From Vibrio fortis (GTDB lineage Bacteria > Pseudomonadota > Gammaproteobacteria > Enterobacterales > Vibrionaceae): 64,000 bases of DNA. Below the pieces are notes generated by a model. The model ran no database searches and had not been told where the DNA came from. It was given only the letters and a program-made list of their open reading frames with translations. Of the stretch, positions 1 through 9,702 are shown piece by piece. The translations under genes were made by a program, and so were the position numbers. Location: NCBI RefSeq assembly GCF_024347475.1, contig NZ_AP025487.1, forward strand, positions 682,001 to 746,000. Reading direction: 5' to 3'. Positions within the stretch are counted from its first letter, which is position 1, and each line of letters begins with the position of its first letter.

Positions 1-73
1 TAAGGCATTGTATTCAAAGTGGGTATCACTGGGTGTGGCTTCGCTAAGTGTGCTGTTTTTAATGGCGGCATAA
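1..73 (+). CDS. Possible C-terminal tail of HupE/UreJ-type membrane protein (partial, 5' outside window)
   Basis: Reading from base 2, an open frame runs to a TAA at 71-73, 21 bases before ureF. The last residues are strongly hydrophobic (KWVSLGVASLSVLFLMAA) and look like a final transmembrane helix ending right at the C-terminus. HupE/UreJ proteins, putative nickel permeases often found in urease clusters, end in this way, and the position directly upstream of ureF suits one. A ureE end would normally be hydrophilic and His-rich, which is not seen. Only 23 codons are visible, so the assignment is an inference. Confidence 0.4.
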   Translation, partial: KALYSKWVSLGVASLSVLFLMAA

Positions 74-94
74 ATTGCCTCTAGGGAGATAAGC

Positions 95-775
95 ATGCAA
101 GCAACAGCGAATGTCGCGAGCTATCGCCTATTTCAATTGATTAGCCCTTCATTGCCAATCGGTGGTTTTACCTACTCACAAGGGCTCGAATATGCTGTGG
201 AAGCGGGGTGGGTGACCAACCGCGATACGATGGAGCAGTGGCTGAATTACATGGCGAACTCAAGTGTCGCCACCCTAGAGCTGCCAATTATTGATCGACT
301 CTATTTGGCACTAGAACAAGGCGAGCTCGATCAGATCGAGTACTGGTGTGATTTCTTGTACGCAAGCCGTGAAACCAGCGAACTGCGCGCGGAGGAGAAA
401 CAACGTGGTTTGGCTCTGTTTACTCTGCTCAAGCGATTGGAGATTGATGTTTCTGTAGTGGACTCAATCCAATCGCACCCGAATCAATTGCTAGGGTTCT
501 GTATAGCGGCGAGGCATTGGAAAATCAGTTTAGAGGATTTAAAGCAAGGCTATCTGTGGAGCTGGTTAGAGAATCTAGTCACCGCTGGCGTAAAGTTGGT
601 ACCACTTGGACAAACTGATGGTCAGCTTGCACTACTTAATGTCACCGAGCGATTTCCAGCCGTGATCAATCAGGCGCGAAAAATTGAAGAGTGGATGATT
701 GGCAGTTTCACTCCATCGCTCTCGATTGCCAGCTCACTGCATGAAACACAATACACAAGACTATTTCGTTCATAA
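95..775 (+). CDS. ureF: Urease accessory protein UreF
   Basis: UreF forms part of the UreDFG chaperone complex that delivers nickel to apo-urease in the cytoplasm and controls the GTPase activity of UreG. The 226-residue product is of usual family length and starts with the characteristic N-terminal block: [19 protein letters not shown] at about residues 19-37, followed by an all-helical body. The ATG at 95 is preceded by an AGGGAG ribosome site. ureG follows 38 bases downstream on the same strand, so both are probably one transcript from a urease operon that begins outside the window. The structural genes ureABC are not visible here. Confidence 0.95.
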   Translation: MQATANVASYRLFQLISPSLPIGGFTYSQGLEYAVEAGWVTNRDTMEQWLNYMANSSVATLELPIIDRLYLALEQGELDQIEYWCDFLYASRETSELRAEEKQRGLALFTLLKRLEIDVSVVDSIQSHPNQLLGFCIAARHWKISLEDLKQGYLWSWLENLVTAGVKLVPLGQTDGQLALLNVTERFPAVINQARKIEEWMIGSFTPSLSIASSLHETQYTRLFRS

Positions 776-813
776 CACAGCGATGTAGTGGGAAGAATAT
801 AAGGAATAAGACT

Positions 814-1452
814 ATGGAAAGTTATAAGCAACCGCTTCGAATTGGTATTGGCGGGCCGGTAGGCTCTGGTAAAACCGCACTGCTTGAGGTGCTGTGTAAG
901 GCGATTCGCGACAAGCTCAATATCGCGGTCGTGACCAATGACATCTACACTCAAGAAGATGCAAAGATCCTAACTCGAGCTGAAGCTTTAGAACCTGACC
1001 GTATTATCGGTGTGGAAACGGGCGGTTGCCCGCACACAGCGATTCGTGAAGATGCGTCAATGAACCTCGCGGCCGTTGAAGAGCTGGCCAAGCTGCACAA
1101 AAACCTAGATGTAGTATTCGTTGAGAGTGGTGGCGATAACTTGAGTGCGACGTTCAGTCCTGAGCTTGCTGACCTGACTATCTACGTAATTGATGTAGCG
1201 GAAGGGGAGAAGATCCCACGTAAAGGTGGCCCGGGTATTACTCGCTCGGATTTGTTAGTGATTAACAAGATTGATTTGGCACCGTATGTAGGCGCGTCGC
1301 TAGAAGTGATGGAGCAAGATACCCAGCGCATGCGTCCAACCAAGCCGTTTGTGTTTACCAATCTTAAAGAGAGCAAAGGGCTAGACACCATCATCGATTT
1401 TATTGTGACCGAAGGAATGCTTACGCTCAAAGAGCCAGAGAAGACAAGCTAG
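814..1452 (+). CDS. ureG: Urease accessory GTPase UreG
   Basis: UreG is a SIMIBI-class GTPase that binds nickel and, with UreD and UreF, drives metallocentre assembly of urease. The 212-residue product shows the P-loop GPVGSGKT near residue 14, the invariant Cys-Pro-His nickel/zinc motif ([11 protein letters not shown], around residue 72), the ESGGDNL motif and the NKIDLAP guanine-specificity motif. It follows ureF in the same orientation and ends the cluster; a strong hairpin terminator lies 36 bases after its stop codon. The length and all motifs are intact, so this is a confident call. Confidence 0.97.
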   Translation: MESYKQPLRIGIGGPVGSGKTALLEVLCKAIRDKLNIAVVTNDIYTQEDAKILTRAEALEPDRIIGVETGGCPHTAIREDASMNLAAVEELAKLHKNLDVVFVESGGDNLSATFSPELADLTIYVIDVAEGEKIPRKGGPGITRSDLLVINKIDLAPYVGASLEVMEQDTQRMRPTKPFVFTNLKESKGLDTIIDFIVTEGMLTLKEPEKTS

Positions 1453-1487
1453 TCATTCGCAGCTCTTGATAATCCCCCATAAGCAAA

Positions 1488-1516
1488 AGCCCTATCAAAT
1501 CTGATAGGGCTTTCTC
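1488..1516. terminator. Bidirectional terminator between ureG and xseA
   Basis: A perfect 10-bp stem (AGCCCTATCA / TGATAGGGCT) with the loop AATC is flanked by A-rich and T-rich sides. It lies between the convergent ends of ureG and xseA and can serve both. Confidence 0.85.
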
Positions 1517-1536
1517 ATTTAATACGGTTTGGTCGT

Positions 1537-2877
1537 TTATGCTTTCGCTATTTTCTGAGTGACCTGCGATTCAATCACGCCGTCTTCAACTTGGGTTTTG
1601 ATCACTTCGCCGACTTTTACATCTTCAACCGAAGACACTGTTTGATGAGACGCTGAATGAGTGATGCTGTAGCCACGTTTTAGCGTCGCTAGTGGACTCA
1701 CTGTCTCTAGCTTTTCCGCAGCCATAGCTAATTGATGGCGAGTCGTCAGCAAGGTTTTGTCCATCGCATCCAAGAGCTTTTGCTCTGAGCGTTGCAGATG
1801 CAGCTTCTGTTCACCCAAGCGTTTAACTGGAGAGTGGAGCTGCAGCTGGTGGTGTTTTCTCTCGACACGTTGCTGATGCTGCTTTAAATATTGCGCCATA
1901 CCGCGACGCAGACGCATGTCGAGATCATCAAGTTGCTGGCTCTGTTTTTGCAGCTGGTAGCTAGGGTGCTGTCTTTCTAAGCGGTGTTTCAATGCTTGAG
2001 TCGATTGCGCTTGTTTGATCAACACATGGCGAATAGCGCTGACTAATCGTGCGCGCTTGGCAGCAAAAGCCTGCTCTTTATGACTGTTATCGCGACTAAC
2101 AATCTCAGCTGCAGCTGATGGAGTCGGGGCACGCATATCGGCAACGAAATCAGCGATAGTCACATCGACTTCGTGGCCGACGGCGCTGATGATTGGAATC
2201 TGGCTTGCAGCAATGGTGCGAGCAACGATCTCATTGTTGAAACACCATAAGTCTTCCAATGAACCGCCGCCACGACCCACAATCAGCACATCACACTCAT
2301 TGCGTTCGTTAGCTCGGCCAATCGCTTGAGCAATTTGAATCGCCGCCTCTTCGCCTTGAACCATGGTTGGGTAAACCACTACAGGCAAGGAAGGGTCACG
2401 GCGTTTAAGTACGTCTAAGATATCGTAGAGTGCGGCGCCAGTTTTGGAGGTGACAACACCAACGCGTTTCGGGTGTTCTGGTAGAGGTTGTTTGTTGGAT
2501 TGAGCAAACAGACCTTCCGCAGCAAGGTTCATCTTGAGTTTTTCGAACTCTTGTTGAAGTCGACCATCGCCCTCAGGTTGCATGCTCTCAATGATCAGCT
2601 GATAGTCACCGCGTGGCTCATAGAGAGATAGTCGTGCCTTAACTAAGACTTGGTTACCGTTCTGAGGCTTAAAAGTGACTCGGCGGTTATTGCCGCGGAA
2701 CATGGCACATTTCACTTGTGCACGAGAATCTTTCAGCGTGAGATACCAATGGCCAGATACAGGTGCAGAGAAGTTTGAAATTTCGCCAACGAGCCAGACT
2801 ATTCCCATTTCGTTTTCTAGTAAAAGACGAACCTCTGAATTGAGGCGAGAAACAGTAAAGATGTTTGGATTGGTCAT
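1537..2877 (-). CDS. xseA: Exodeoxyribonuclease VII large subunit
   Basis: XseA is the catalytic large subunit of exonuclease VII, which degrades single-stranded DNA in both directions. The N-terminal OB-fold ([16 protein letters not shown] through [18 protein letters not shown]) is followed by the catalytic core with [17 protein letters not shown] and [19 protein letters not shown], then a long Gln/Lys-rich coiled coil typical of the family. The open frame can be extended 14 codons upstream to 2919, but the conserved start [13 protein letters not shown] matches the family N-terminus, so 2877 was chosen (446 residues). It is transcribed divergently from guaB, the usual arrangement in gammaproteobacteria. 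The small subunit xseB is not in the window. Confidence 0.95.
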   Translation of the reverse strand: MTNPNIFTVSRLNSEVRLLLENEMGIVWLVGEISNFSAPVSGHWYLTLKDSRAQVKCAMFRGNNRRVTFKPQNGNQVLVKARLSLYEPRGDYQLIIESMQPEGDGRLQQEFEKLKMNLAAEGLFAQSNKQPLPEHPKRVGVVTSKTGAALYDILDVLKRRDPSLPVVVYPTMVQGEEAAIQIAQAIGRANERNECDVLIVGRGGGSLEDLWCFNNEIVARTIAASQIPIISAVGHEVDVTIADFVADMRAPTPSAAAEIVSRDNSHKEQAFAAKRARLVSAIRHVLIKQAQSTQALKHRLERQHPSYQLQKQSQQLDDLDMRLRRGMAQYLKQHQQRVERKHHQLQLHSPVKRLGEQKLHLQRSEQKLLDAMDKTLLTTRHQLAMAAEKLETVSPLATLKRGYSITHSASHQTVSSVEDVKVGEVIKTQVEDGVIESQVTQKIAKA

Positions 2878-2996
2878 AGAGGCGCTATCTTTAAGAACGG
2901 TCTTTCGGACGAATCTCACAGGGCGTGAGTATGGAAGATAGCGGCAATATAATACATATCAAGGGGGTAAATGCAAATTAAAAATACAAAAATGTG

Positions 2997-3025
2997 TAGC
3001 CAAGCGATTTCCCCGTGCGTATAAT
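2997..3025 (+). promoter_or_regulatory. Candidate guaB promoter
   Basis: A perfect -10 hexamer TATAAT sits at 3020-3025, with a weak -35 (TAGCCA at 2997-3002) 17 bases upstream. This is in the xseA-guaB divergent spacer, about 90 bases before the guaB start. No clear PurR box was found in this spacer, unlike upstream of guaA and purL. Confidence 0.5.
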
Positions 3026-3115
3026 CCCTCCGCAATATCTAATCCAAAGCACTTCATTATGCGAAACGATGAAGTCGGATTTTTCTTTCTACTCCTCAAT
3101 TGTGAGATATTGCAA

Positions 3116-4579
3116 ATGCTAAGAATTGCCAAAGAAGCGCTGACATTCGATGACGTACTACTTGTGCCAGCACACTCCACTGTTCTCCCAAACACAGCTG
3201 ATCTTCGCACTCAGTTGACTAAAAACATTTCACTGAACATCCCTATGATTTCTGCGTCGATGGATACCGTGACGGAAGCTCGTCTAGCTATCGCACTCGC
3301 GCAAGAAGGTGGCATTGGCTTTATCCACAAGAATATGTCTATCGAACAACAAGCAGAGATGGTTCGTCAGGTTAAAATTTACGAAGCAGGTGTTGTATCT
3401 AAGCCTGTAACAGTAAGCCCTGATGCAACAATCGCTGATGTTGTTGCTCTAACTGAGAAGCACGGTTTTGCTGGTTTCCCAGTAGTAACAGAGACAAACG
3501 AACTGGTTGGTATCATTACTGGTCGTGACGTTCGCTTCGTAACAGACTTGTCTAAGAAAGTAGACGTAGTGATGACGCCTAAGTCGCGTCTAGCTTCAGT
3601 TAAAGAAGGTGCAACGCGTGAAGAAGTGCAAGAGAAAATGCACGAAGCACGCGTTGAGAAAGTACTGGTTGTGAACGACGAGTTCCAACTAACCGGTATG
3701 ATCACAGCAAAAGATTTCCACAAAGCAGAACGTAAGCCAAACGCATGTAAAGATGAGCGCGGCAGTCTACGTGTTGGTGCCGCTGTTGGCGCTGGTGCTG
3801 GTAACGAAGAGCGTGTTGCTGCTCTTGTTGAAGCTGGCGTAGATGTTCTACTAATCGACTCTTCTCACGGTCACTCTGAAGGTGTCCTAAACCGTATCCG
3901 CGAAACTCGCGCTGCTTACCCAGATCTAGATATCATTGGCGGTAACGTAGCAACGGGTGCTGGTGCTCGTGCTCTTATCGAAGCGGGTGTTAGCGCAGTT
4001 AAAGTAGGTATCGGCCCTGGTTCTATCTGTACAACTCGTATCGTTACTGGTGTTGGTGTTCCTCAAGTTACTGCAATCGCAGACGCAGCTGAAGTTGCAA
4101 ACGAATACGGCATTCCAGTAATCGCTGATGGCGGTATCCGTTTCTCTGGTGACATCTGTAAAGCAATCGTAGCTGGCGCATCTTGTGTGATGGTTGGTTC
4201 AATGTTTGCGGGTACAGAAGAAGCACCGGGTGAGGTTATCCTTTACAACGGTCGTTCTTACAAGTCTTACCGTGGTATGGGTTCTCTTGGCGCAATGTCT
4301 CAAGGTTCTTCAGACCGTTACTTCCAGTCTGACAACGCTGCAGACAAGCTGGTACCAGAGGGTATCGAAGGTCGTATCGCATATAAAGGTCGCCTAAAAG
4401 AGATCGTTCACCAACAAATGGGTGGTCTTCGCTCAAGCATGGGCCTAACAGGTTCAGCAACAGTAGAAGATATGCGCACTAAAGCAGAGTTTGTTCGTAT
4501 CTCTGGTGCAGGCATGAAAGAGTCTCACGTACACGACGTTCAAATTACTAAAGAAGCGCCGAACTACCGTCTAGGTTAA
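3116..4579 (+). CDS. guaB: Inosine-5'-monophosphate dehydrogenase
   Basis: GuaB oxidises IMP to XMP with NAD+, the first committed step to GMP. The start was set at 3116 ([20 protein letters not shown]), which matches the family N-terminus and gives 487 residues; an in-frame ATG at 3059 would add 19 unusual residues. The TIM barrel is interrupted by two CBS domains at about residues 92-205 ([17 protein letters not shown] onward). The active-site loop [13 protein letters not shown] carries the catalytic Cys, and the C-terminal flap RGMGSLGAM is intact. guaA follows 197 bases downstream, as in other gammaproteobacteria, but a terminator-like hairpin and a separate operator lie between them. Confidence 0.98.
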   Translation: MLRIAKEALTFDDVLLVPAHSTVLPNTADLRTQLTKNISLNIPMISASMDTVTEARLAIALAQEGGIGFIHKNMSIEQQAEMVRQVKIYEAGVVSKPVTVSPDATIADVVALTEKHGFAGFPVVTETNELVGIITGRDVRFVTDLSKKVDVVMTPKSRLASVKEGATREEVQEKMHEARVEKVLVVNDEFQLTGMITAKDFHKAERKPNACKDERGSLRVGAAVGAGAGNEERVAALVEAGVDVLLIDSSHGHSEGVLNRIRETRAAYPDLDIIGGNVATGAGARALIEAGVSAVKVGIGPGSICTTRIVTGVGVPQVTAIADAAEVANEYGIPVIADGGIRFSGDICKAIVAGASCVMVGSMFAGTEEAPGEVILYNGRSYKSYRGMGSLGAMSQGSSDRYFQSDNAADKLVPEGIEGRIAYKGRLKEIVHQQMGGLRSSMGLTGSATVEDMRTKAEFVRISGAGMKESHVHDVQITKEAPNYRLG

Positions 4580-4601
4580 TCGCCTCCTTTAACGTTTTCA
4601 T

Positions 4602-4629
4602 AGTGTGTCCATTAAGGGCACACTGTTTT
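4602..4629 (+). terminator. Hairpin terminator after guaB
   Basis: A 9-bp stem AGTGTGTCC / GGGCACACT (one G-T pair) with loop ATTAA is followed by GTTTTA. It lies directly after guaB and suggests partial or full uncoupling from guaA. Confidence 0.65.
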
Positions 4630-4686
4630 ATCTAGCTCTGTTTTTTCTATCTATATAGTGATCAAACATTGAGTAAGAGAAAATTG

Positions 4687-4702
4687 ACGAAAACGTTTGC
4701 TT
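4687..4702. promoter_or_regulatory. PurR-type operator upstream of guaA
   Basis: ACGAAAACGTTTGCTT fits the PurR operator pattern; its reverse complement AAGCAAACGTTTTCGT is close to the E. coli consensus. It lies 75 bases before the guaA start and overlaps a TTGACG that could be a -35 element. PurR with hypoxanthine or guanine would repress guaA; this regulatory role is inferred from the family. Confidence 0.75.
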
Positions 4703-4776
4703 TATTTCTTGAAGAGTTAATGAGAGGTGAGTAAACTCGCCTCCGTTTCATCACATAGCCAATAAGACTGCTTACA

Positions 4777-6330
4777 ATGACTAAAAATATTCATGACCAA
4801 CGTATTCTAATTCTAGATTTCGGCTCTCAATACACGCAGCTAGTTGCGCGTCGTATTCGTGAAATCGGTGTTTACTGTGAACTTTGGAGCTGGGACGTAG
4901 AAGAAGCGGATATTCGTGAATTCAACCCAGACGGCATCATCCTTTCTGGTGGCCCTGAAAGTGTAACGGAAGAGAACTCTCCACGTGCACCTCAATATGT
5001 ATTTGATTCAGGTGTTCCTGTATTCGGTATCTGCTACGGCATGCAAACTATGGCTGAGCAACTTGGCGGTAAGGTAGCAACGTCTACTGAGCGCGAGTTC
5101 GGCTACGCAGCAGTACAAGTAACAGGTGAATCTGCACTGTTTGCTGATCTAGAAGCATCTCAAGATGTTTGGATGAGCCACGGTGACAAAGTAGTAGAAA
5201 TCCCAGCGGACTTCGTTAAAACAGGTGAAACAGACACTTGTCCTTACGCAGCAATGGCGAACGAAGAGAAGAAATACTACGGCGTTCAATTCCACCCAGA
5301 AGTAACGCACACTAAGAACGGCATGAAAATGCTAGAAAACTTCGTTCTTAATGTATGTGGTTGTGAAGGCCTTTGGACTTCTGCTTCAATCATTGAAGAT
5401 GCAGTTGCACGTATTAAAGAACAAGTCGGTGACGATGAGGTTATCCTTGGTCTATCTGGTGGTGTTGATTCATCAGTAGTTGCGATGCTTGCTCACCGTG
5501 CAATCGGCGACAAACTAACGTGTGTATTCGTAGATAACGGCCTACTTCGTCTGAACGAAGCTGAGCAAGTTATGGATATGTTCGGCAACAAGTTTGGTTT
5601 AAACATCATCCACGTTAACGCTGAAGACCGTTTCCTAGAAGCGCTTAAAGGCGAGAACGACCCTGAAGCTAAGCGTAAGATCATCGGTCACGTATTCGTA
5701 GATATCTTCGACGAAGAGTCTAAGAAACTGAAGAATGCTAAGTGGCTAGCTCAGGGTACTATCTACCCAGACGTAATCGAGTCTGCAGCATCTAAAACGG
5801 GTAAAGCGCACGTAATCAAGTCTCACCACAACGTTGGTGGCCTTCCAGACGATATGGAAATGGGTCTTGTTGAGCCTCTACGTGAGTTGTTTAAAGATGA
5901 AGTACGTAAGATCGGTCTAGAGCTTGGTCTTCCATACAACATGCTTTACCGCCACCCATTCCCAGGTCCAGGTCTAGGTGTTCGTGTTCTTGGCGAAATC
6001 AAGAAAGAGTACTGTGATCTACTGCGTCGCGCTGATGCCATCTTCATTGAAGAGCTTCACGCTGCTGACCTATACCACAAAGTATCTCAAGCGTTCACGG
6101 TATTCCTACCAGTACGCTCTGTTGGTGTAATGGGCGATGGCCGTAAGTACGATTGGGTTGTGTCTCTACGTGCTGTAGAAACAATCGACTTCATGACTGC
6201 TCACTGGGCACACCTACCATACGACTTCCTAGGTAAGGTTTCTAACCGTATTATCAACGAAGTTGACGGCATTTCACGTGTTGTTTACGACATCTCTGGT
6301 AAGCCACCAGCAACAATCGAGTGGGAATAA
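4777..6330 (+). CDS. guaA: GMP synthase (glutamine-hydrolysing)
   Basis: GuaA aminates XMP to GMP using glutamine and ATP. The 517-residue protein has an N-terminal class I glutamine amidotransferase domain with the nucleophile Cys86 in GICYGMQTM and the catalytic His/Glu in FHPEVTHT. Next come the ATP-pyrophosphatase domain with P-loop LSGGVDSSV and the C-terminal dimerisation domain ending in PPATIEWE. Length and motifs are normal. It has its own upstream PurR box and a strong terminator after the stop, so it is probably transcribed as a single gene as well as by read-through from guaB. Confidence 0.98.
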   Translation: MTKNIHDQRILILDFGSQYTQLVARRIREIGVYCELWSWDVEEADIREFNPDGIILSGGPESVTEENSPRAPQYVFDSGVPVFGICYGMQTMAEQLGGKVATSTEREFGYAAVQVTGESALFADLEASQDVWMSHGDKVVEIPADFVKTGETDTCPYAAMANEEKKYYGVQFHPEVTHTKNGMKMLENFVLNVCGCEGLWTSASIIEDAVARIKEQVGDDEVILGLSGGVDSSVVAMLAHRAIGDKLTCVFVDNGLLRLNEAEQVMDMFGNKFGLNIIHVNAEDRFLEALKGENDPEAKRKIIGHVFVDIFDEESKKLKNAKWLAQGTIYPDVIESAASKTGKAHVIKSHHNVGGLPDDMEMGLVEPLRELFKDEVRKIGLELGLPYNMLYRHPFPGPGLGVRVLGEIKKEYCDLLRRADAIFIEELHAADLYHKVSQAFTVFLPVRSVGVMGDGRKYDWVVSLRAVETIDFMTAHWAHLPYDFLGKVSNRIINEVDGISRVVYDISGKPPATIEWE

Positions 6331-6377
6331 TCTCTATCTGTTGATGTAATCGAGACAAATTTGTCTTAGATTCTAGA

Positions 6378-6408
6378 AGCCTCGAACAATGTTCGGGGCT
6401 TTTTGTTT
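6378..6408 (+). terminator. Terminator after guaA
   Basis: A 10-bp stem AGCCTCGAAC / GTTCGGGGCT with a 3-base loop is followed by TTTTTGTTTTTTT, a classic intrinsic terminator. Confidence 0.85.
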
Positions 6409-6566
6409 TTTTGGAGCCAATCGCCACAATGACTGAGACAAGATGAAGTTATTTATAAATTACTAGTAAGCGACTCGCACTTCTTTTCGATTTAACCGTT
6501 CGGCACTAGAGCCTTTTCATCGTGCCACATACTCTCTTATCGACGTTACTTATAAGAGAACAAACT

Positions 6567-8324
6567 ATGTTAAACGTGAAACCGATAGCGCTCGTTTTGA
6601 GTGCTCTTTTCGTTGGCGGAAGTATTTTTGCTGGCGGAAGCTATGCGGCGACCAATAGCCAACCAACCATGAACATCCAACCCGACCCACAAAACCCTAC
6701 TGGTTATCTTGTGTCGAGAGCAGATCTTGCTGCTGTTGAGCAATCCAAGGCTTCTGATCCTATGTATGCGATTTGGTCCCAAGCACTGCAAACTCGTTCC
6801 AATACGATTGTAGAGGCGATTAAGCCTAACCTTTCAACCAATCCTGACAACGTAAAACGCGTTGAGCGTGTGTTCCCGCAAACAGAGTGGGATTTCCTAA
6901 CGCAAATGGCGGCACCAGAATACACTTACACCCGTTTCCTGCGCGCTATTGGTAAGTTCCCTGCATTCTGTGGAGAGTACACCGATGGTCGCGATTCAGA
7001 TGCTATCTGTAAGAAATCCATCATCACCGCCTTTGCTCATTTCTCTCAGGAGACGGGCGGACATATCGCGATAGACAACACCTCGGATAATCCATTGGCG
7101 CTAGAAGAGTGGCAGCAAGCGCTGGTGCACGTTCGTGAAATGGGTTGGTCTGAAGGGCAAGAGGGTTACACCACAGGCTGTGGACAGAACGATTGGCAGA
7201 ATGCGCGTTGGCCGTGTGCAGCAGGGCAGGGCTATTTTGGGCGAGGTGCAAAACAGCTTTCTTACCACTTTAATTATGGCGCTTTCTCTGAAGTGATGTT
7301 CGATGGTGATGCAACAGTGCTGTTGAATAATCCGGGTTTGGTTGCAGATTCATGGTTAAACTTGGCTTCAGCGATCTGGTTCTTCTTAACGCCTCAAGCG
7401 CCTAAGCCAGCGATGCTGCATGTAATTGACCGTACTTGGTCACCATCTCAGCGTGAGTTAGATGCGGGAATCGGCTATGGCTTTGGTACGACTATCAATG
7501 TCATAAACGGTGGTATTGAGTGTGGTGAGCAGAATAAGAACAAAGGCCAACCGGTGAACCGTATTCGTTATTGGGAAGGTTTAGCTGAACATTATCAAAT
7601 CCCAATTGAAGCAGATGAGAAGAATACGTGTTGGCAGCAAACTCCATACGGAAGCCTGAATCTCAACGGCGCGACGGATGTGCTTTATACCAACTGGGAT
7701 GGCAACTGGAAATACTACGCCGATCGCCCAGAAGGCTTTTCATTTGAGTGTGAGTTAGTTGGCTTTCAAACCGCTTACTCTGCACTAGTACCGGGTGATT
7801 ACGAGAAGTGTGTGACCAACTTCTACGGCTCTCATGCGAGCTGGCCAGAAGTGCGCGTGGTAGACAAGCTAGACCCAGTGGATCCTGGTACCAATCCGGG
7901 TGGCAACGGTTGGGATGCTAACAAGGTTTACAATACTGGCGATCAGGTGATCTTTAACGGCGCGACCTATGAAGCAAAATGGTGGACACAAGGCGATGAG
8001 CCAACAGCTGGTGGTCCTTGGAAGTTAATCGCGGGCGAGCCAACATCACCTGTAGAACCAGATCCTACACCTGTCGATCCGCCAGTGACTGAGCCTCCAG
8101 TGACGAATCCTCCAGTGACGAATCCTCCAGTCGAGCCACCTGTCACTGAACCACCCGTAGTCAATCCAAGCGAATTTACTACTTGGGAGCCGGGTGTAAC
8201 TCAAGTGAGCAACGGTGAGAAGGTAATATACCAAGGCAAGTGCTTTGTCGCGAAAAACGGCCCAGGTGTATGGGAGAGCCCAGTCCAATCAAATTGGTTT
8301 TGGGATGAGATAAGTTGTCAGTAG
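6567..8324 (+). CDS. Secreted GH19 family chitinase with C-terminal chitin-binding modules
   Basis: This is a predicted extracellular chitinase that hydrolyses chitin by the inverting GH19 mechanism. The start at 6567 was chosen because it opens directly into a Sec signal peptide ([16 protein letters not shown] core ending ...GGSYAA); the frame upstream to 6522 adds nothing conserved. The catalytic domain spans about residues 90-400, with [10 protein letters not shown] carrying the proton-donor Glu and [17 protein letters not shown] as the second signature. A CBM5/12-type module ([20 protein letters not shown], about 450-490) is followed by a Pro/Val/Thr linker of repeated PPVT units and a second aromatic, Cys-containing module ending in WDEISCQ. 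It stands alone with its own terminator. Confidence 0.93.
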   Translation: MLNVKPIALVLSALFVGGSIFAGGSYAATNSQPTMNIQPDPQNPTGYLVSRADLAAVEQSKASDPMYAIWSQALQTRSNTIVEAIKPNLSTNPDNVKRVERVFPQTEWDFLTQMAAPEYTYTRFLRAIGKFPAFCGEYTDGRDSDAICKKSIITAFAHFSQETGGHIAIDNTSDNPLALEEWQQALVHVREMGWSEGQEGYTTGCGQNDWQNARWPCAAGQGYFGRGAKQLSYHFNYGAFSEVMFDGDATVLLNNPGLVADSWLNLASAIWFFLTPQAPKPAMLHVIDRTWSPSQRELDAGIGYGFGTTINVINGGIECGEQNKNKGQPVNRIRYWEGLAEHYQIPIEADEKNTCWQQTPYGSLNLNGATDVLYTNWDGNWKYYADRPEGFSFECELVGFQTAYSALVPGDYEKCVTNFYGSHASWPEVRVVDKLDPVDPGTNPGGNGWDANKVYNTGDQVIFNGATYEAKWWTQGDEPTAGGPWKLIAGEPTSPVEPDPTPVDPPVTEPPVTNPPVTNPPVEPPVTEPPVVNPSEFTTWEPGVTQVSNGEKVIYQGKCFVAKNGPGVWESPVQSNWFWDEISCQ

Positions 8325-8358
8325 ATTCAATACTTGCTGAGCTAATTACGTTTCAACA

Positions 8359-8383
8359 AGCCGGGCATACGCTCGGCTTTTTA
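8359..8383 (+). terminator. Terminator after the chitinase gene
   Basis: An 8-bp stem AGCCGGGC / GCTCGGCT with loop ATAC is followed by TTTTT. Confidence 0.8.
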
Positions 8384-8395
8384 GTGGTTAGGAAT

Positions 8396-8808
8396 AGATG
8401 CGGGATGCGAGTAAACGAGTAGCGAAAAGCCTGTTTTTGATTGCTCCCAAACTCCGCGTACTCAGAGCTGTAAGACCTTTTCGTATCTCGTATCTCGAAT
8501 CTCGTTACTCGTATCAATGATCAGATGCGGGATGCGAGTAAGCGAGTGACGAAGAGCTTGTTGTTGATTGCTCCCAAGCTCTGCGTATTCAAGAGTATAA
8601 GAGCTTTTCGTATCTCGAATCTCGTTACTCGAATCAATGAACAGATACGGGATACGAGTAAGCGAGATGCGAAAAGCACACTCTCTATTGCTCTTCGCAT
8701 CTCGAATCCCGTTTACTCGAATCCTAAACACGCTCTTCGCATCTCGAGTCCCGTTTACTCGAATCTAAACACGCTCTTCGCATCCCGAACCTCGCTCACT
8801 CGCATCTC
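8396..8808. repeat. Noncoding palindromic tandem-repeat block
   Basis: Two long near-identical units begin at 8396 and 8523 (AGATGCGGGATGCGAGTA...) and a third, diverging copy begins at 8643. The periods are 127 and 120 bases; the 7-base difference is one extra TATCTCG heptamer in the first unit. Within each unit, segments such as CGAGTAAGCGAG and TCTCGTTACTCG face each other as imperfect inverted repeats. The block ends with three shorter copies of a GCTCTTCGCATCTCGA-type unit starting at 8690, 8732 and 8773 (period about 42). It fills the gap between the chitinase and the acetate transporter. Short open frames across it run on both strands through the repeats and look non-coding. Confidence 0.85.
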
Positions 8809-8986
8809 AAAAACAATACAAAACATGAATACCAAATCCCTAATATGAAACTAATATTCCATGAGATCATTTACTCAACCTTAGTTTTCGATAACTGGAT
8901 TACCTCAAATGCGGTTTATAGATTAAAATTTTCTTACAATTTTTATTGGTTTTGTTTAACCCCTATTTGATAAAGGTAAATTCGCA

Positions 8987-9580
8987 ATGTCGACCAAACT
9001 AGCTAACCCAGCGCCACTTGGCTTAATGGGTTTCGGTATGACCACAATTCTTCTTAATATCCACAACGCAGGCTTCTTCCCGATTGATTCGATGATCCTA
9101 GCGATGGGTATTTTCTACGGTGGTTTGAGCCAAGTGATTGTCGGCACAATGTGCTTTAAACGTGGCGACACGTTCGGTACAACAGCGTTTACTTCTTATG
9201 GTCTATTCTGGCTGACACTGGTTGGTCTGATCGTAATGCCTTACATGGGTCTACCTGCAAGCCCAGCAAGTTTCATGGGTTGGTACCTACTGCTATGGGG
9301 CGTATTCACAGGCTTCATGTTCATCGGCTCTCTATGCTACCCAGTAGCGAAGCAAGTGGTATTCGGTTCTCTAACGATTCTATTCTTCCTGCTAGCAGCA
9401 CGTGATTTCACTGGTAGCGAGCTAATCGGCACTATCGCTGGTTTTGAAGGTATCTTCTGTGGTGCTTCTGCAATCTACTTTGCAATGGCTCAAGTGATCA
9501 ACAACGAATACGGTCGCACAGTACTGCCAATCGGTGAGAAGAAAGCACCGCAAGTTGCAGCGCAAGAGATCGCAGCTTAA
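8987..9580 (+). CDS. satP: Acetate/succinate uptake transporter, GPR1/FUN34/YaaH (SatP) family
   Basis: Members of this family import acetate or succinate with protons across the inner membrane. The 197-residue product begins with the family signature NPAPLGLMGFGMTT and has about six predicted transmembrane segments, with the motif GGLSQVIVG in the second helix region. The ATG at 8987 is preceded by AAGG and the conserved N-terminus starts within seven residues, so the start is firm. The gene stands alone between the repeat block and a bidirectional terminator shared with the downstream convergent symporter. The exact substrate is inferred from the family. Confidence 0.9.
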   Translation: MSTKLANPAPLGLMGFGMTTILLNIHNAGFFPIDSMILAMGIFYGGLSQVIVGTMCFKRGDTFGTTAFTSYGLFWLTLVGLIVMPYMGLPASPASFMGWYLLLWGVFTGFMFIGSLCYPVAKQVVFGSLTILFFLLAARDFTGSELIGTIAGFEGIFCGASAIYFAMAQVINNEYGRTVLPIGEKKAPQVAAQEIAA

Positions 9581-9621
9581 GACCGTTGTTTGGGAACAGC
9601 TCTTAAGAGACAGGAAAACAA

Positions 9622-9655
9622 AACGGGTTAGCCGAAATGGCTAACCCGTTTTTTA
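9622..9655. terminator. Bidirectional terminator between satP and the AGCS symporter
   Basis: A perfect 12-bp stem AACGGGTTAGCC / GGCTAACCCGTT with loop GAAAT is followed by TTTTATT; A residues on the other side serve the opposite strand. Confidence 0.9.
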
Positions 9656-9702
9656 TTATCTCTGAATAGGCCTTATAGGATCTATTCAGTTTATGAGGTT
9701 AC

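Noticed and set aside
3059..3115. Extended guaB start
   Set aside because: GuaB proteins begin [16 protein letters not shown]; the extra 19 residues are not conserved and overlap the promoter leader.
8462..8848. Protein-coding genes across the repeat block (89 and 107 codons)
   Set aside because: Frames run on opposite strands through the same tandem repeats and have no ribosome site or recognisable features; they arise from the repeat sequence.
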